Shown: positions 35,248 through 46,962 of the stretch, in pieces
Layout of the letters: every line of letters starts with the position of its first letter
Numbering within the stretch: position 1 is the stretch's first letter
Origin: Punica granatum
Taxonomy: Eukaryota; Streptophyta; Magnoliopsida; Myrtales; Lythraceae
NCBI RefSeq assembly: GCF_007655135.1
Contig: NC_045128.1
Span: forward strand, 18,694,811 to 18,758,810
DNA: 64,000 nt
Direction of reading: 5' to 3'
Translations under genes and position numbers: made by a program
Notes under the pieces: model-generated
What the model was told of the DNA's origin: nothing
The model's input: the letters and a program-made list of their open reading frames with translations, nothing else
Databases searched by the model: none

Positions 35248-35548
35248 ACGCCTCGCTCGGCCTCCTGCCCGCGCCTCGACAGAGTCCACCAGAACACAAG
35301 AACCTCACCGACCCGCCACGAAATGCAGATGGCGTATACTCTGGGACAGCATGATCGACCTCATCAACACTAGGTTCGATCACCGAGAGGTCGCTGAGAA
35401 ACGAAGAACTCGCCGGCCAACCACCTCAGAGGGAGCTCTCCCAAACTCGTGCCAAGATGCAGAGATGCGGTCAGGAGCTCGCTTGAGGGAACGCTGCCCT
35501 GGAGAGGTCTAGGAAAGGGCCTCATGAAGACCCACACATGCACTCTAG
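35248..35548 (+). pseudogene. Internally deleted remnant of ORF1 in B
   Basis: The position of A's ORF1 ATG is ACG here (35248-35250). Roughly 50 bp of the ORF1 5' end remain (CCCGCGCCTCGA word). The middle is missing. The C-terminal coiled-coil end is recognisable from about 35380 to the TAG at 35546-35548, including GAGAGGTCTAGGAAAGGGC against A's related GAAAAGTCTAGAAAAAGGGC. About 1.2 kb of coding sequence has been lost and no frame spans the rest. This shows that B derives from an ORF1-bearing ancestor. Confidence 0.72.
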
Positions 35549-36377
35549 GATAGATATCTCCGCAAGGCCCTCGCCTAGACCCGGTGCTTTCCAAGGCGGC
35601 GCTCGCTCAAACCCCGAGTGTGGTGGCAAATCAGCTTAAGGCTCTATTTTACAAAATTTGCATTGTACTTTGAACCTTTCGAGTCAATGTGAACGACAAC
35701 ATTAGCTTTTGAAAACTCACGCATTGCACGCATCCTATTTATTTACTATTTTACACGAGAATTAACACTACCACACGGTAGACAAAGTTGTGACCGCCTT
35801 TGCTGGTGGATCTCTCGTGGTCCTCACCCTTCCTCCACGGCGAGACGATCAGTAGCTCAAGGGCCAACCATCTAAGCAACACTAACTCCCCATTAATCCC
35901 GCGCAATCGATTACGTCATTGCATGGTTGAGCACACGTCCCTCGATGCTACAAGTGCTTCCACTAGCACAACAGTGTGCCCTTTCCGCGTCGTGCGAGCA
36001 CGCCCCTACCTTGCCCATGCACGCATCCTCGACACACCTTGTGCATGTCCCTCAGCGCGCTCGCACGACGCCTACTAGGCTAGTTCAATCCCCTAAGCCC
36101 TTACGCTGAAATCGCGAATATAGTTTGCTCCTTCATTGTTTTCTTTTCCCATTGTAGGAAATTCTACACAAGAAGACAGCCTGAATACTGATCGACCACA
36201 ATTGAGACAACAAACGTCTTCCATCCATCCAGCTCCTTGGGATTTCAACACTGAGTCCCCATCCCTGCTCCACAAAGCAAGACCGCAAGCAAATCAGCGT
36301 CACCGCATTGCAGCGCTTCACGCTATTCCTCAGCATTGACATTTGCTTTCGCATTTCTTGCACTTTCCTATCAACCC
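35549..36377 (+). other. Noncoding region of B replacing gag-pol
   Basis: It begins with the ORF1-gag spacer (as in A 28860-29030), then moves into sequence shared with C 5980-6534. No gag, protease or pol residue strings are seen. Confidence 0.55.
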
Positions 36378-37530
36378 CGCATTTATTGCATCGGGCTTCG
36401 GCCCCTCATCGAGCTTTGGCCCCACATCGGGCTCCGGCCCCGTATTTACTGCATCGGGCTCCGGCCCTGCATCGGGCTTCGGCCCCGCGTTTATTGCATC
36501 GGGCTTCGGCCCCTCATCGGGCTTTGGCCCGGCATCGGGCTCCGGCCCCGCATTTACTGCATCGGGCTCCGGCCCTGCATCGGGCTTCGGCCCCGCGTTT
36601 ACTGCATCGGGTTTCGGCCCCGCATCGGGCTCCGGCCCCACATTTACTGCATCGGGCTCCGGCCCCGCATCGGGCTCCGACCCCGCATTTACTGCATCGG
36701 GCTCCGACCCCGCATTTACTGCATCGGGCTTCGGCCTCGCATCGGGCTCTTGCCCTGCATCGGGCTCCGGCCCTGCATCAGGCTTCGGCCCCTCATCGGG
36801 CTTTGGCCCCGCATCGGGCTCCAGCCCCACATTTACTGCATCGGGCTCCGGCCCCGCGTTTACTGCATCGGGCTTCGGCCCCGCATCGGGCTCCGGCCCC
36901 GCATTTACTGCATCGGGCTTCGGCCCCGCATCGGGCTCCGGTCCTGCATCGGGCTCCGGCCCCGCATTTACTGCATCGGGCTCCGGCCCCGCATCGGGCT
37001 CCGACCCCGCATTTACTGCATCGGGCTTCGGCCTCGCATCGGGCTCCGGCCTTGCATCGGGCTCCGGCCCCGCATCGGGCCTCGGCCCCGCATCGGGCTC
37101 CGGCCCCGCATTTACTGCATCGGGCTTCGGCCCCGCATCTGGCTCCGGCCCTGCATTTACTGCATTGGGCTTCAGCCCCGCATCGGGCTCCAGCCCTACA
37201 TCGGGCTCCGGCCTCGCATTTATTGCATTGGGCTTCGGCCTCGCATCGGGCTCCGACCCTGCATCGGGCTCCGGCCCCGCATCTATCGCATTGGGCTCCG
37301 GCCCCGCATTTACCGCATCGGGCTTCGACCTCACATCGAGCTCCGGCCTTGCATTTACTGCATTGGGCTTCGGCCCCGCATCGGGATCTGGCCCTGCATC
37401 GAGCTCCGGTCCTACGTTTGGGCTTCGGCCCTGCATCGGGCCTCGGTCCTACATTTACTGCTTTTGGGTTTCGGCCCCGCATTTACTACTTTCAGGTTTT
37501 GACACCTCGCATTTACTGCTTTCAGGCTCA
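36378..37530 (+). repeat. GC-rich minisatellite of 18-bp and 9-bp modules
   Basis: Units CATCGGGCTCCGGCCCCG (18 bp) and CATTTACTG (9 bp) alternate in irregular order. Nearly all spacings are multiples of nine, so several frames on both strands stay open for more than 350 codons at once. This is a by-product of unit length and not evidence for proteins. It corresponds to 6535-7135 in C. Confidence 0.93.
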
Positions 37531-39110
37531 TCTGAAATCCAAAATCGACTTGGATTCAAATTCATCCAAGCGATACTCCGAGGAGCAAGTCTAATCCTTC
37601 AACTGCAAAAGATCACAAGCAACAGCTCCGGCGAACAGAGCATGGCCCTGCCCACCCGCCGCGAAAGTCACTAGCACGGTCACATCTCTGACCGGAGAAT
37701 GATCCCTGCCCACCCTCCGCTGTGGCCATCAACCAGCCACTGGGGCAACATGCACTCTTCCCTAAACTCTCTTTTACATTTATTTATATGCATTCCAAAA
37801 CGAGCTCCCGGCATGAACGAACCCTTCACGGGCACACTAGGACAACCCCGAAGACGCCCTGTTGGTTCTGTCGGAATTGTTCGATTCGTCTGTCCTCATG
37901 GGATCCGGCTCCTCGAGCCTCCCCTAGGACGGCTGCGCATGCCAACCCGTAATCGGGGAAAGTACACCTATGTGGCCCCTAGCCACGGCCTGCCCACTCC
38001 AGGGTGGCGATGACTAGATCTCGGAATTGAGTGTCCTCCACGCACGGCACCCCATGGGTCGTACGTTGGACAAGGGGATTTTCCTATGGGTCCACTCCAC
38101 ATTTCTTACCACATATTCCACCGATCAATCACCTAATACATCGTCTTCTTTGTCATCTCTCACATGGACATGCCGGTCACAGGCAAAGAACGATACACGG
38201 GTTCACATCTCCTTGAGAATTCCTCTCGGACCCTTCCCTCATACTTCGACGAGGGAGGTTTCCGACGAATATGTACCCCCCACGAAGCCGAAGACAGAGA
38301 CAATCGAACAAACCGTTCAACCTCGACGAGTGCATCTCCACCGGGATCGAGCGACACCCCGGGGCAAATTGGGCCTTCCCCACCACACACTTATCACCGA
38401 CAACATGCAACGACAAGTCCCGGGGTAGGACACATTCGGCTTCAAGAGTGCCTATCATCCAAAGGGCACCCTCCACAGGAGCGACAATGCACAATTGGGA
38501 GCGGCGATCGCACCAGACGCCCGACACAAATCACAAAGACCGGGGCATCCCCGTCCAACATTCACGCGGAGGCAACCTTGGTCACCCACACTCCTGGGGC
38601 AATTTTTTTTCGTTTTAGACAATAGGGGAAAGGACTTGTAAAGTTTGCAAGGAAAAAGACACGAAGTTCGACTTTCGAGTGCATAAGAATCAGACTTCTG
38701 AGAAAACCAGCCATCACAAAATTGGGCTAGGACAACGAAGTACATCAGGTCTCCACGGGGCTAAGCAAACGAAAATAGCCTCGGTGATGCAAAGTCGAGG
38801 AGTTTCAAATGAATACAAGGGGCACAATACAGACCCCAGCTGCAAGAAAAAATAGAGCGAAAAGAAGCGGGAAAAACCCGCCAATGAAGAGAGAGAGAAA
38901 AGATGCGGGAAAAACCCGCCAATGAACAAAACAAGGCACCGCCGAGATATAAAACCCCGGCACCGCCAATTTGAAGAAGAAATCAACAAACCCCGACAAA
39001 AAGGGGGAGCAGCAGACGCAACTCCTCGACGGAGACAGAACGTAACGCACTTGGAAGTTGAATCCTTCGAACCCTTCCCCCTTGCAAACTCGTGAGACAA
39101 AAGAATCAAG
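37531..39110 (+). other. Noncoding interior of B shared with C
   Basis: Collinear with C 7136-8640. GCGGGAAAAACCCGCCAATGA occurs at about 38868 and 38907, each a small inverted repeat (GCGGG with CCCGC). No gene is visible. Confidence 0.6.
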
Positions 39111-39112
39111 CC

Positions 39113-39275
39113 CGCTAGGTCGAAAACCCCTCAGGGCGACCTAGGCAAAAACTAGGGCAGGAGAGAGGCACGACTGAAAATCCCGAGGCGGGCGGTCGTG
39201 GCAAAAGGAGAGCTCATCCCCTTTAGGTTGAGAGGTACGGCCCCGAGGCGGGTGACCGTAGCAAAAGGAGAGTAA
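39113..39275 (+). other. Hairpin array of B (post-pol type)
   Basis: CTAGGTCG (39115-39122) pairs perfectly with CGACCTAG (39137-39144). CACGACTG (39169-39176) pairs with CGGTCGTG (39193-39200) with one G-U. A third, weaker TACGG...CCGTA stem lies at about 39236-39260. Spacers read GGCAAAA and GCAAAAGGAGAG as in A and C. Confidence 0.73.
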
Positions 39276-40077
39276 AATGAGAGATAAACAAAACAGTCAC
39301 CTTGGGCCTTCGCACACTGCGCGGACCAGGGAACCCCAAGGGAAATGACCAGGTTATCTACTCCAACACGATCCCCGATCGGCTCTCCTACCGAACTCAA
39401 CCGTCCAAGGCGGATTCTTCTTCAAGCACAGCGGGCGACCAAGCACGCAATCCAAACAGCCAACACCAACCGAAGGACGGAAGAGAAGGGGGTACATCTC
39501 ACGGCAAGCGTGAACTCGTGTATCCTTTTAGCCTTGGGCAACGTGCTCCCCAAGCTTTCTCTTTTCTCTTTGTCATTGCACAACCCCAAAATGGGTCACA
39601 GCCACCCTTCAATCGGCTACCACAAAGCCAAAATCCTAGACATTTCTTTCCGGGAATCTAGTCATAACACTCTGGAAATGACTAGACCGAAGTCTGACCA
39701 AATTTGAACAAAAATTCCCCATGCGGGTTACAAATGCAGCCGCCCTACGACACCCTGATGAGAAGGGTCCTAAGTTCACAGGCGCGTCGAACAACCGATA
39801 GAGCCGCTTGGGCACCTTTGAGAACGTCTCGATATGCCCATGTAAGGCCAACAGGAGTCCTGGAGGCCTCGTATCGGGGCCTCTGAAAGCGAGACCCCCA
39901 TTCACATCACCAAATCAAAACTCTCCACGGGTCGCCCAGGGGACTCGAAACGGAAGAGCATGCGTCACAAACACTTCCTTTTACCTGTGCTTACAAATCG
40001 CTAGTAATCCCATGACTTACTAATGATGTCAGGATCACAGGTACAACAAACACAAGAACTACGACGGACTCTGATTT
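39276..40077 (+). other. Noncoding region of B before the satellite
   Basis: It matches C 8811-9610. It ends shortly after ATGTCAGGATCACAGGTA, where the satellite begins directly; C has about 550 bp more here. Confidence 0.5.
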
Positions 40078-41700
40078 CCGACCCCTCGGGTCCATCCCGG
40101 CTTTTAAATTCCAGTTCAGGTCTATCCTGGCCCCTCGGGTCCATCTCGGCTTTTAAATTCCAGTTCAGGTCTATCCTGGCCCCTCGGGTCCATCCCGGCT
40201 TTTAAATTCCAGTTTAGGTATATCCTAGCCCCTCAGGTCCATCCCGGCTTTAAATTTCTGTTTAGGTCTATCCTGGCCCCTCGAGTCCATCCCGGCTTTT
40301 AAATTTCTGTTCAGGTCTATCCTGGCCCATCGGGTCCATCCCGGCTTTTAAATTTCTGTTCAGGTCTATCCTGGCCCCTCGGGTCCATCCCGGCTTTTAA
40401 ATTCCAGTTCAGGTCTATCCTGGCCCCTCGGGTCCATCCCGGATTTAAATTCCAGTTCAGGTCTATCCTGGCCCCATCGGGTCCATCCCGGCTTTTAAAT
40501 TTCTGTTCAGGTCTATCCTGGCCCCTCGGGTCCATCCCGGCTTTTAAATTCCAGTTCAGGTCTATCCTGGCCCCTCGGGTCCATCCCGGATTTAAATTCC
40601 AGTTCAGGTCTATCCTGGCCCCACGGGTCCATCCCGGCTTTTAAATTCCAGTTCAGGTCTATCCTGGCCCCTCGGGTCCATCTCGGCTTTAAATTTCTAT
40701 TCAGGTCTATCCTGGCCCCTCGGGTCCATCCCGGCTTTTAAATTCCAGTTCAGGTCTATCCTGGCCCCTCGGGTCCATCCCGGCTTTTAAATTTCTGTTC
40801 AGGTCTATCCTGGCCCCTCGGGTTTATCCCGGCTTTTAAATTCCAGTTCAGGTCTATCCTGGCCCATCGGGTCCATCCCGGCTTTTAAATTTCAGTTCAG
40901 GTCTATCCTGGCCCCTCGGGTCCATCCCGGCTTTTAAATTCCAGTTCAGGTCTATCCTGGCCCCTCGGGTCCATCCCGGCTTTTAAATTCCAGTTTAGGT
41001 CTATCCTGGCCCCTCGGGTCCATCCCGGCTTTTAAATTCCAGTTCAGGTCTATCCTGGTCCCTCGGGTCCATCCCGGTTTTTAAATTTCTGTTCAGGTCT
41101 ATCCTGGCCCCTCGGGTCCATCCCGGCTTTTAAATTTCTGTTCAGGTCTATCCTGGCCCCTCGGGTTTATCCCGGCTTTTAAATTCCAGTTCAGGTCTAT
41201 CCTGGCCCCTCGGGTCCATCCCAGCTTTTAAATTTCAGTTCAGGTCTATCCTGGCCCCTCGGGTCCATCCCGGCTTTTAAATTCCAGTTCAGGTCCATCC
41301 TGGCCCCTCGGGTCCATCCCGGCTTTTAAATTTCTGTTCAGGTCTATCCTGGCCCCTCGGGTCCATCCCGGCTTTTAAATTTCTGTTCAGGTCTATCCTG
41401 GCCCCTCGGGTCCATCCCGGCTTTTAAATTCCAGTTCAGGTCTATCCTGGCCCCTCGGGTTTATCCCGGCTTTTAAATTCCAGTTCAGGTCTATCCTGGC
41501 CCCTCGGGTCCATCCCGGCTTTTAAATTCCAGTTCAGGTCTATCCTGGCCCCTCGGGTCCATCTCGGCTTTTAAATTTCTGTTGAGGTCTATCCTGGCCC
41601 CTCGGGTCCATCCCGGCTTTTAAATTTCTGTTCAGGTCTATCCTGGCCCCTTTCAGGTTCATCCCGTTTTCTTTCGGGTTTATTCCAGTTTCCTTCGGGT
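40078..41700 (+). repeat. 49-bp satellite array of B, about 33 copies
   Basis: Units contain TCGGGTCCATCCCGGC, TTTTAAATT, CCAG or TCTG, TTCAGGTCTATCCTGGCCCC. GGGTCCATCCCGGC and AGGTCTATCCTGGC are two diverged halves of an older repeat of about 24 bp. Variant units with GTTTATCCC at about 40820, 41163 and 41458 are spaced 7 and 6 units apart. Copies decay at the right end. Confidence 0.95.
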
Positions 41701-41847
41701 CCGTCCCGGTCTTAATTTCCAGCAATATCCCTATACATCCAAGCAGGCCGCGAGCAGCCACCGTGAAGCTACAACGGAGCGGTCGCCGGAAACAAAAAGG
41801 GGATGCTTGTTATGGTCTTTGGCCACATTCTCTAACCGAGCATGCAA

Positions 41848-41863
41848 CCAAAGAGGGGCAAGC
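41848..41863 (+). other. Polypurine tract, element B
   Basis: CCAAAGAGGGGCAAGC abuts the TG of the 3' LTR at 41864. Confidence 0.88.
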
Positions 41864-44800
41864 TGTGAGCACACCATTTTGGCCCACCGGCTTCCCACAC
41901 GAGGATTTCCGACCGAGGCCCGGGACACTATTCATCACCCGGCAATCAGAGACAAGTAGGCGAGCATGGGGTCATGAGCAATAGGAGAAGAGCACGGTCT
42001 ACTGAGAAAAGCGGAGGAAAGCCATCGGAAGAACGAACGAACATGGAATCCCCGAAACGACGGAGCTGACACTGTGACACTATTCATCATCGAGTCACCG
42101 AAGCACCGAAAGGTGCCCAATATGGGACTCCAAAAATCCCTCTCAGTGCCAAAGTGTCCAATGACACGTCCGGGTGCATTTCCGGGGCATCCTGCTTAAG
42201 CCGGGACACCCCGATCCCCCACGGACGCCTTTTCTGACAGAGCTCCCGGGGTTCGCCCCACTAACAAGCAAACGGCCCCTCAAAACGGGCTTACAGGCAT
42301 CCAGGGACCACCAGGGCCGGGGAACAAGCTTCAGACAACCTTCCGGAACTCGACTCGGTCTCCCAAGCTACGTTTCAGTGGGCACGAACGTCTCCCGGCG
42401 AACCTTCGGGGCATTTCCACGGAAAACAGAGATCGCAACGATTTCTGGGCACCTCACAACGATCCCCGAGTACCTCAAGACATTCAGGGCACACTGAGAA
42501 AACCCCGGTCAAAGTCCCTAGGTCTTCCTGGGCCAACGGTCCCCGACCGAGGACGACGAGCCAACAATCACTCACGGGGCAAAAGGATCGCCAAAGCAAA
42601 TGCAAGGATGCACAAAGGTCAATCGGGGGTCGAGGGGCACTAAACTCCGCTCCGAATGTCCGAACAGGGCAAAACCGACTCTTGAGGCGCCGAGTCGCCC
42701 GAACGTTCGCTCACACGACGCATGGCGATATTAGGCTCATTCAAATCCTCGTCGTTCAAGCATTCCAAATCTACAAATTAATTGGACATCGGAGATCGGA
42801 TGCAAGCTCAATCAAGTTTCAAGCATTTTCCGACTTTTCTCTCAATCGAACGGGACCCACAGCTCAGCCAAGCCGAGCCATCAAGCCACGGCTCAACCCC
42901 AAGCCGCGGCTCAAACCCTCGGCTCCGACATGACAGCCCCAAGCCGCGGCTAATTCCCTAAGCCGCGGCTCAATTCGGTGGCTCCAAGCTTCAAGAAGCT
43001 CCCCCCTCCACACATTTCAAATCCTTCTTACACCCATTACTTCCTATCACTTCCCCATCACCTCCCATCAACTTTCCCTTCTCTTCCTTTCCCCACACTC
43101 AACAAGACAACTTCCCCACCCTAATCTTCCCTCCAAAATTCGGAACCCCTAAGCTCCCCCCTCTAATTACACTTAAACTCACTAATTTGGCTCATTAAGG
43201 CATCTTATAAGTGCCTAATTGCAAGACACTTTAATCACAACTCAACTTCCATCATCTCTCTAGCTTTCTCACTCTAGGAGAACCTCCAAAGCCCTCCCAA
43301 ACTTCAGCATTTTTCCAAAAATCGTCCAGCTCTCCCTCAGCCCGTCCAAGGCCGAAAATGCCGGAAAACTCAACCGTTTTCCGGCGACCACCATCCAACC
43401 TTAGCCAACTTCAACCAAACTTCATACCCCACATGTATTCGACCTCCCGAGTCCATTTCCGGTGTTAGTTTTACGATTTGAAGCTCCCAGCAGCCCGAAC
43501 CAGCTCTGTCCAGAACCGGGCTCCTTAGACGGTTTCACGGCTTTCCGGGCTTTTTCGACGCCATTCCTTCCCACGACCATGGCGAGTCGTGCCATCACTT
43601 TCTAAGGGTTCCTCATGACCCTCACTCTCTCCCGTGACGAGGTGGTCACGTGCCGAGAGCCGTTCAACCACGCAAGGCCACCCTTTTCCCAATCTTTTCC
43701 TTTACCGGGTTTTCACGGTTTTTATCGGTTTCTCTTTGCATTCCCGTTTGAAATTAGTCGTGTGCACACCACGAGCTGGTCATGAACACCAAGAGCAGTC
43801 CCTTAGGAATCGGAGAAACTCGAGCCAGCTCGGTGCAACACCCGGAGCCCCCTTTGCAGCCGTTTCTACCCAAACAGCCCAGTCGGGTCTGTCTCTCTGA
43901 TTTACTTTTCTGACCGGAACTTTGCAGGAGCATACAGGTCAGCTCGGGTTGAATCTCGCTACCAGCCACCTATCACCGTGATCCTCAGTCAGTTAGGAGT
44001 CCAATGCCACCGACCTCGCATCAAAAGACCACCGGGAGCCTCCTATGGACCCATTTCTTCATCGCGTGCCAGTCGGGTCTGTTTTGACCCGACTGGGTCT
44101 GTCTTTTCGTTACTGACCCTACTTCGTTTTTGATTTCCGGAAAATCTACACGTGCTCTCCTCCCGAAACCACCGCAGACACAATCCTTGGTCTCTTGGGA
44201 ATCCAATGCAACTGGTCCCGCACGAAAATTCCATCCCGATCAACCGGTACAGCCCCGACAAGCCGGACTGCCAGTCGGGTCTGCCACCGACCCGACTTCA
44301 CTGATTCGGGTCTGTTCGTTCCAGCCGAGTCTCCCGACTCCCTTCGCCACTTCTCCGACTCTTTCCCGCATCCCGGGGCTAGGTATAATCACTCCCAACT
44401 CAGAGAAGTTAGGACTTTTACGTTTTCTTTGCGTTTGTGGGGCGATAAGGCGGTCCATGACCGATTCACATGCAAGTTTATGTTTTTATGTGTTTTTACA
44501 TCGTATTATGCATGTCTTCATCGTATATAGTGCTAGCATGTCGGGAAATAGCTTGAATCGGAGTCGAGGAGACATCGTTGGCTCGGGCGAACCAAGGGAG
44601 CCTCTCGGCCTCACCCCAAGGGAGGTGGCCGAGAGCCCCTCTTGGCTTCCTCGGGCCATGGATGGCCTCCTTTCCTCGACTCAAGTCATTTCTCGAGTTT
44701 TTACATTTTTGCTTCCCATGAGTCGGTGTCGTTTTATCGATTCCTCTAAATATCGTGCTTGTGCTTGTTTACATGTTTAATTGCGTTCCTAAGATCATGG

Positions 44801-46957
44801 CGGCATCGGCTATGTAAAGATGTACGTTGTCATCGTGTTTGATGTTTTATGCATGCAAGAAACGGTCAAAACCGATTCTTGGAATTGATTGTAATCACAA
44901 TTTTCATTTAATCGTTGGCTTCACGTTAATTCGTATGTTAGATGCGTTAGTATCGAACAATCATTCCATTGATCCATAACAATTGAGGTTTGAGGTCTCA
45001 ATCATTAAAACACTCCACGAACGGGAAATGGGACGTGTCATTCGGTTAATTAAATCACTTGGATTAAATAATTGGACAAATTAAATATTAATTCGTAAAC
45101 GCATCGATGGTTCATGGAACGGCGGGAATGCCCTTTTCCATTAAAAACCCACAATTTCAAAACATCGAGACGCGTAACACGAATAGAATCAACGTCTAAC
45201 GAATACTCGCGTGCTACGACTCGAGTCCGGGCCCGATTTGAGGTGGCTCAAGTCGAAACGCGCGAGTCCTCCTTAGACCCCTTCGTGTCACACTATCTTC
45301 AATTCACACACGAACATCACACGTTTTACTATCCAAGGGCATAATCGTCATTCCGTGATTCACCGATACCCTAGGCGTTAGGGGGTTGGAAACACCTTGA
45401 TTTACGAATGGAAAAGGGCAACCCCTTCGGGTGCGAGTTTCATTCGCGCGACCCATTTCGTTCATTTTCGGTGTTTCTTTCTTCCTATCGTAGATTCGGT
45501 GGGGAGCATTTTACTTCAGCTACAAAACACGAGAAACCGGACTAATCATACATTTGGCCTAATCAAACACTAGATAATGGATAGGCGGAATGATAATCTA
45601 GAGTCAAAACACGAGTTTGGATAATTCGGTGAAACCGTAGCGACACTTAACTGAATAAGAGTCCTAAAACAAATCCACACATATAGTTGGCTTAGAACCA
45701 TATCCTAGCCCGCCCTCTATGTTTGCCTAGGTTAGATGCATTGTTTGCTAATCAACCCCGGTTAATAACTGATTAAATCACGTACATTCGACTCAATACA
45801 CCACTTGTCTGTATTCACCGACAATTGTCAGTTATTGTTTGTATTATGTCAGTTTTATCAGTTTTCTTCTGTTTTGACTTTGCCTATGATGATTTATAGC
45901 GGTTCGGGCCTGAGCCCATAGGTTACGTGTTGCATGGGGTCCAACGCCCCCGAACCACCGAACACGAGGTCCAACGCCTCTTAACTCACCGAGCGCGTGC
46001 AACCCGAGTGCGGAATGGGATCTAGCCTCGAGTCACCATCACACTCCAAATATGGCCTATGTGGAAGGCAATTTGGATTGGATGTGTGAAACGTGTTTAG
46101 ATATCACCTGGGAGCTCAATCGGTCCAACGGTTACAGTGGAAACTAATCGGTTCTCCTGCAAACCGTCGGTTCGATTGGACCGACCCCCGGCTCTTTGAG
46201 CCCGCGTTGCCTTAATTTATTTATCGGTCATTCAAAACACACGGTGAGCCGGAGCGGAATATTGGCCCAATGCAAACCGATCGGGATCCATTTACTTATT
46301 CGGTTACACTTTGTAATTATTCGAGAGAACATTGCGAGGATTTTATCTGTACACTCACTCACTCATTTGTAAGGATCCCCGATCGGCGAGCGAGAGGTCC
46401 GAGTGTCGAACCGGCCAAGTCGGTCTATTGTTACCAAGAGGTGAGTAAGCTCGAATACTCGCGGTTTCGGTTCGCGCAGGGAATCGATCATCACGGTTCG
46501 ATGAACTGTAACGCTAAGATAGTGAACCGATTCCTCGACGTGCGAGCCTACTCATCTTTCGGATTCTTGGTCCAACTTGATCAATTCATCGACTTTACGG
46601 TGTCAAAACGGGCGAGTCAAGTGCAACTCTAAATCACGCGGTAAATAAACAAAACGGCAAGCCTAGCAAGCTAGAGTACCGAAAGGGCGTGCGGGATATA
46701 GGCTCGCACGTAATAGAACCCCCGAATTCGGAATTTTCGGTTCCGCATGACCACTGCCTTAGCATTTAGGTGTACCCCGTACCCCTAGACCTGGGTAACT
46801 TATCCACCCTTGACCTTCGGGTCGTAAAATGATAAGTGGCGACTCCTTCTCTCATGCGTGTTCGTCACGCGTCCCCACGGGAAGGTGGACATTCCCAAGC
46901 CGCGCGATCCAAAAGCGCGCATGCGTGCCCCGACGAGATTAAATTCGGGTGCGCACA
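41864..46957 (+). repeat. Element B 3' LTR
   Basis: 5094 bp, near-identical to 29579-34673. It begins TGTGAGCACACC (two changes) and ends GGGTGCGCACA. Differences from the 5' copy include one T lost from a T6 run near 44707. Confidence 0.96.
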
Positions 46958-46962
46958 CTTAC
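46958..46962. other. Right target duplication of B
   Basis: CTTAC, matching 29574-29578. Confidence 0.95.

Larger units (their letters stand above)
29579..46957 (+). mobile_element. Element B: very young non-autonomous Ogre/Tat-like retrotransposon
   Basis: 17,379 bp bounded by CTTAC duplications. LTRs of 5095 and 5094 bp differ at about 18 positions by eye (near 0.35%). The interior has primer site, leader, a collapsed ORF1, two tandem arrays, a hairpin array and polypurine tract, but no gag or pol. It was therefore copied by proteins supplied in trans, perhaps from a D-like element with similar LTRs. Its interior is sister to that of C. Confidence 0.95.

Noticed and set aside
36308..37674. 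Several long overlapping open frames (about 370-440 codons) on both strands
   Set aside because: All lie in the minisatellite with units divisible by nine; the repetitive peptides follow from unit length. No start context, domain or conserved frame supports a gene.
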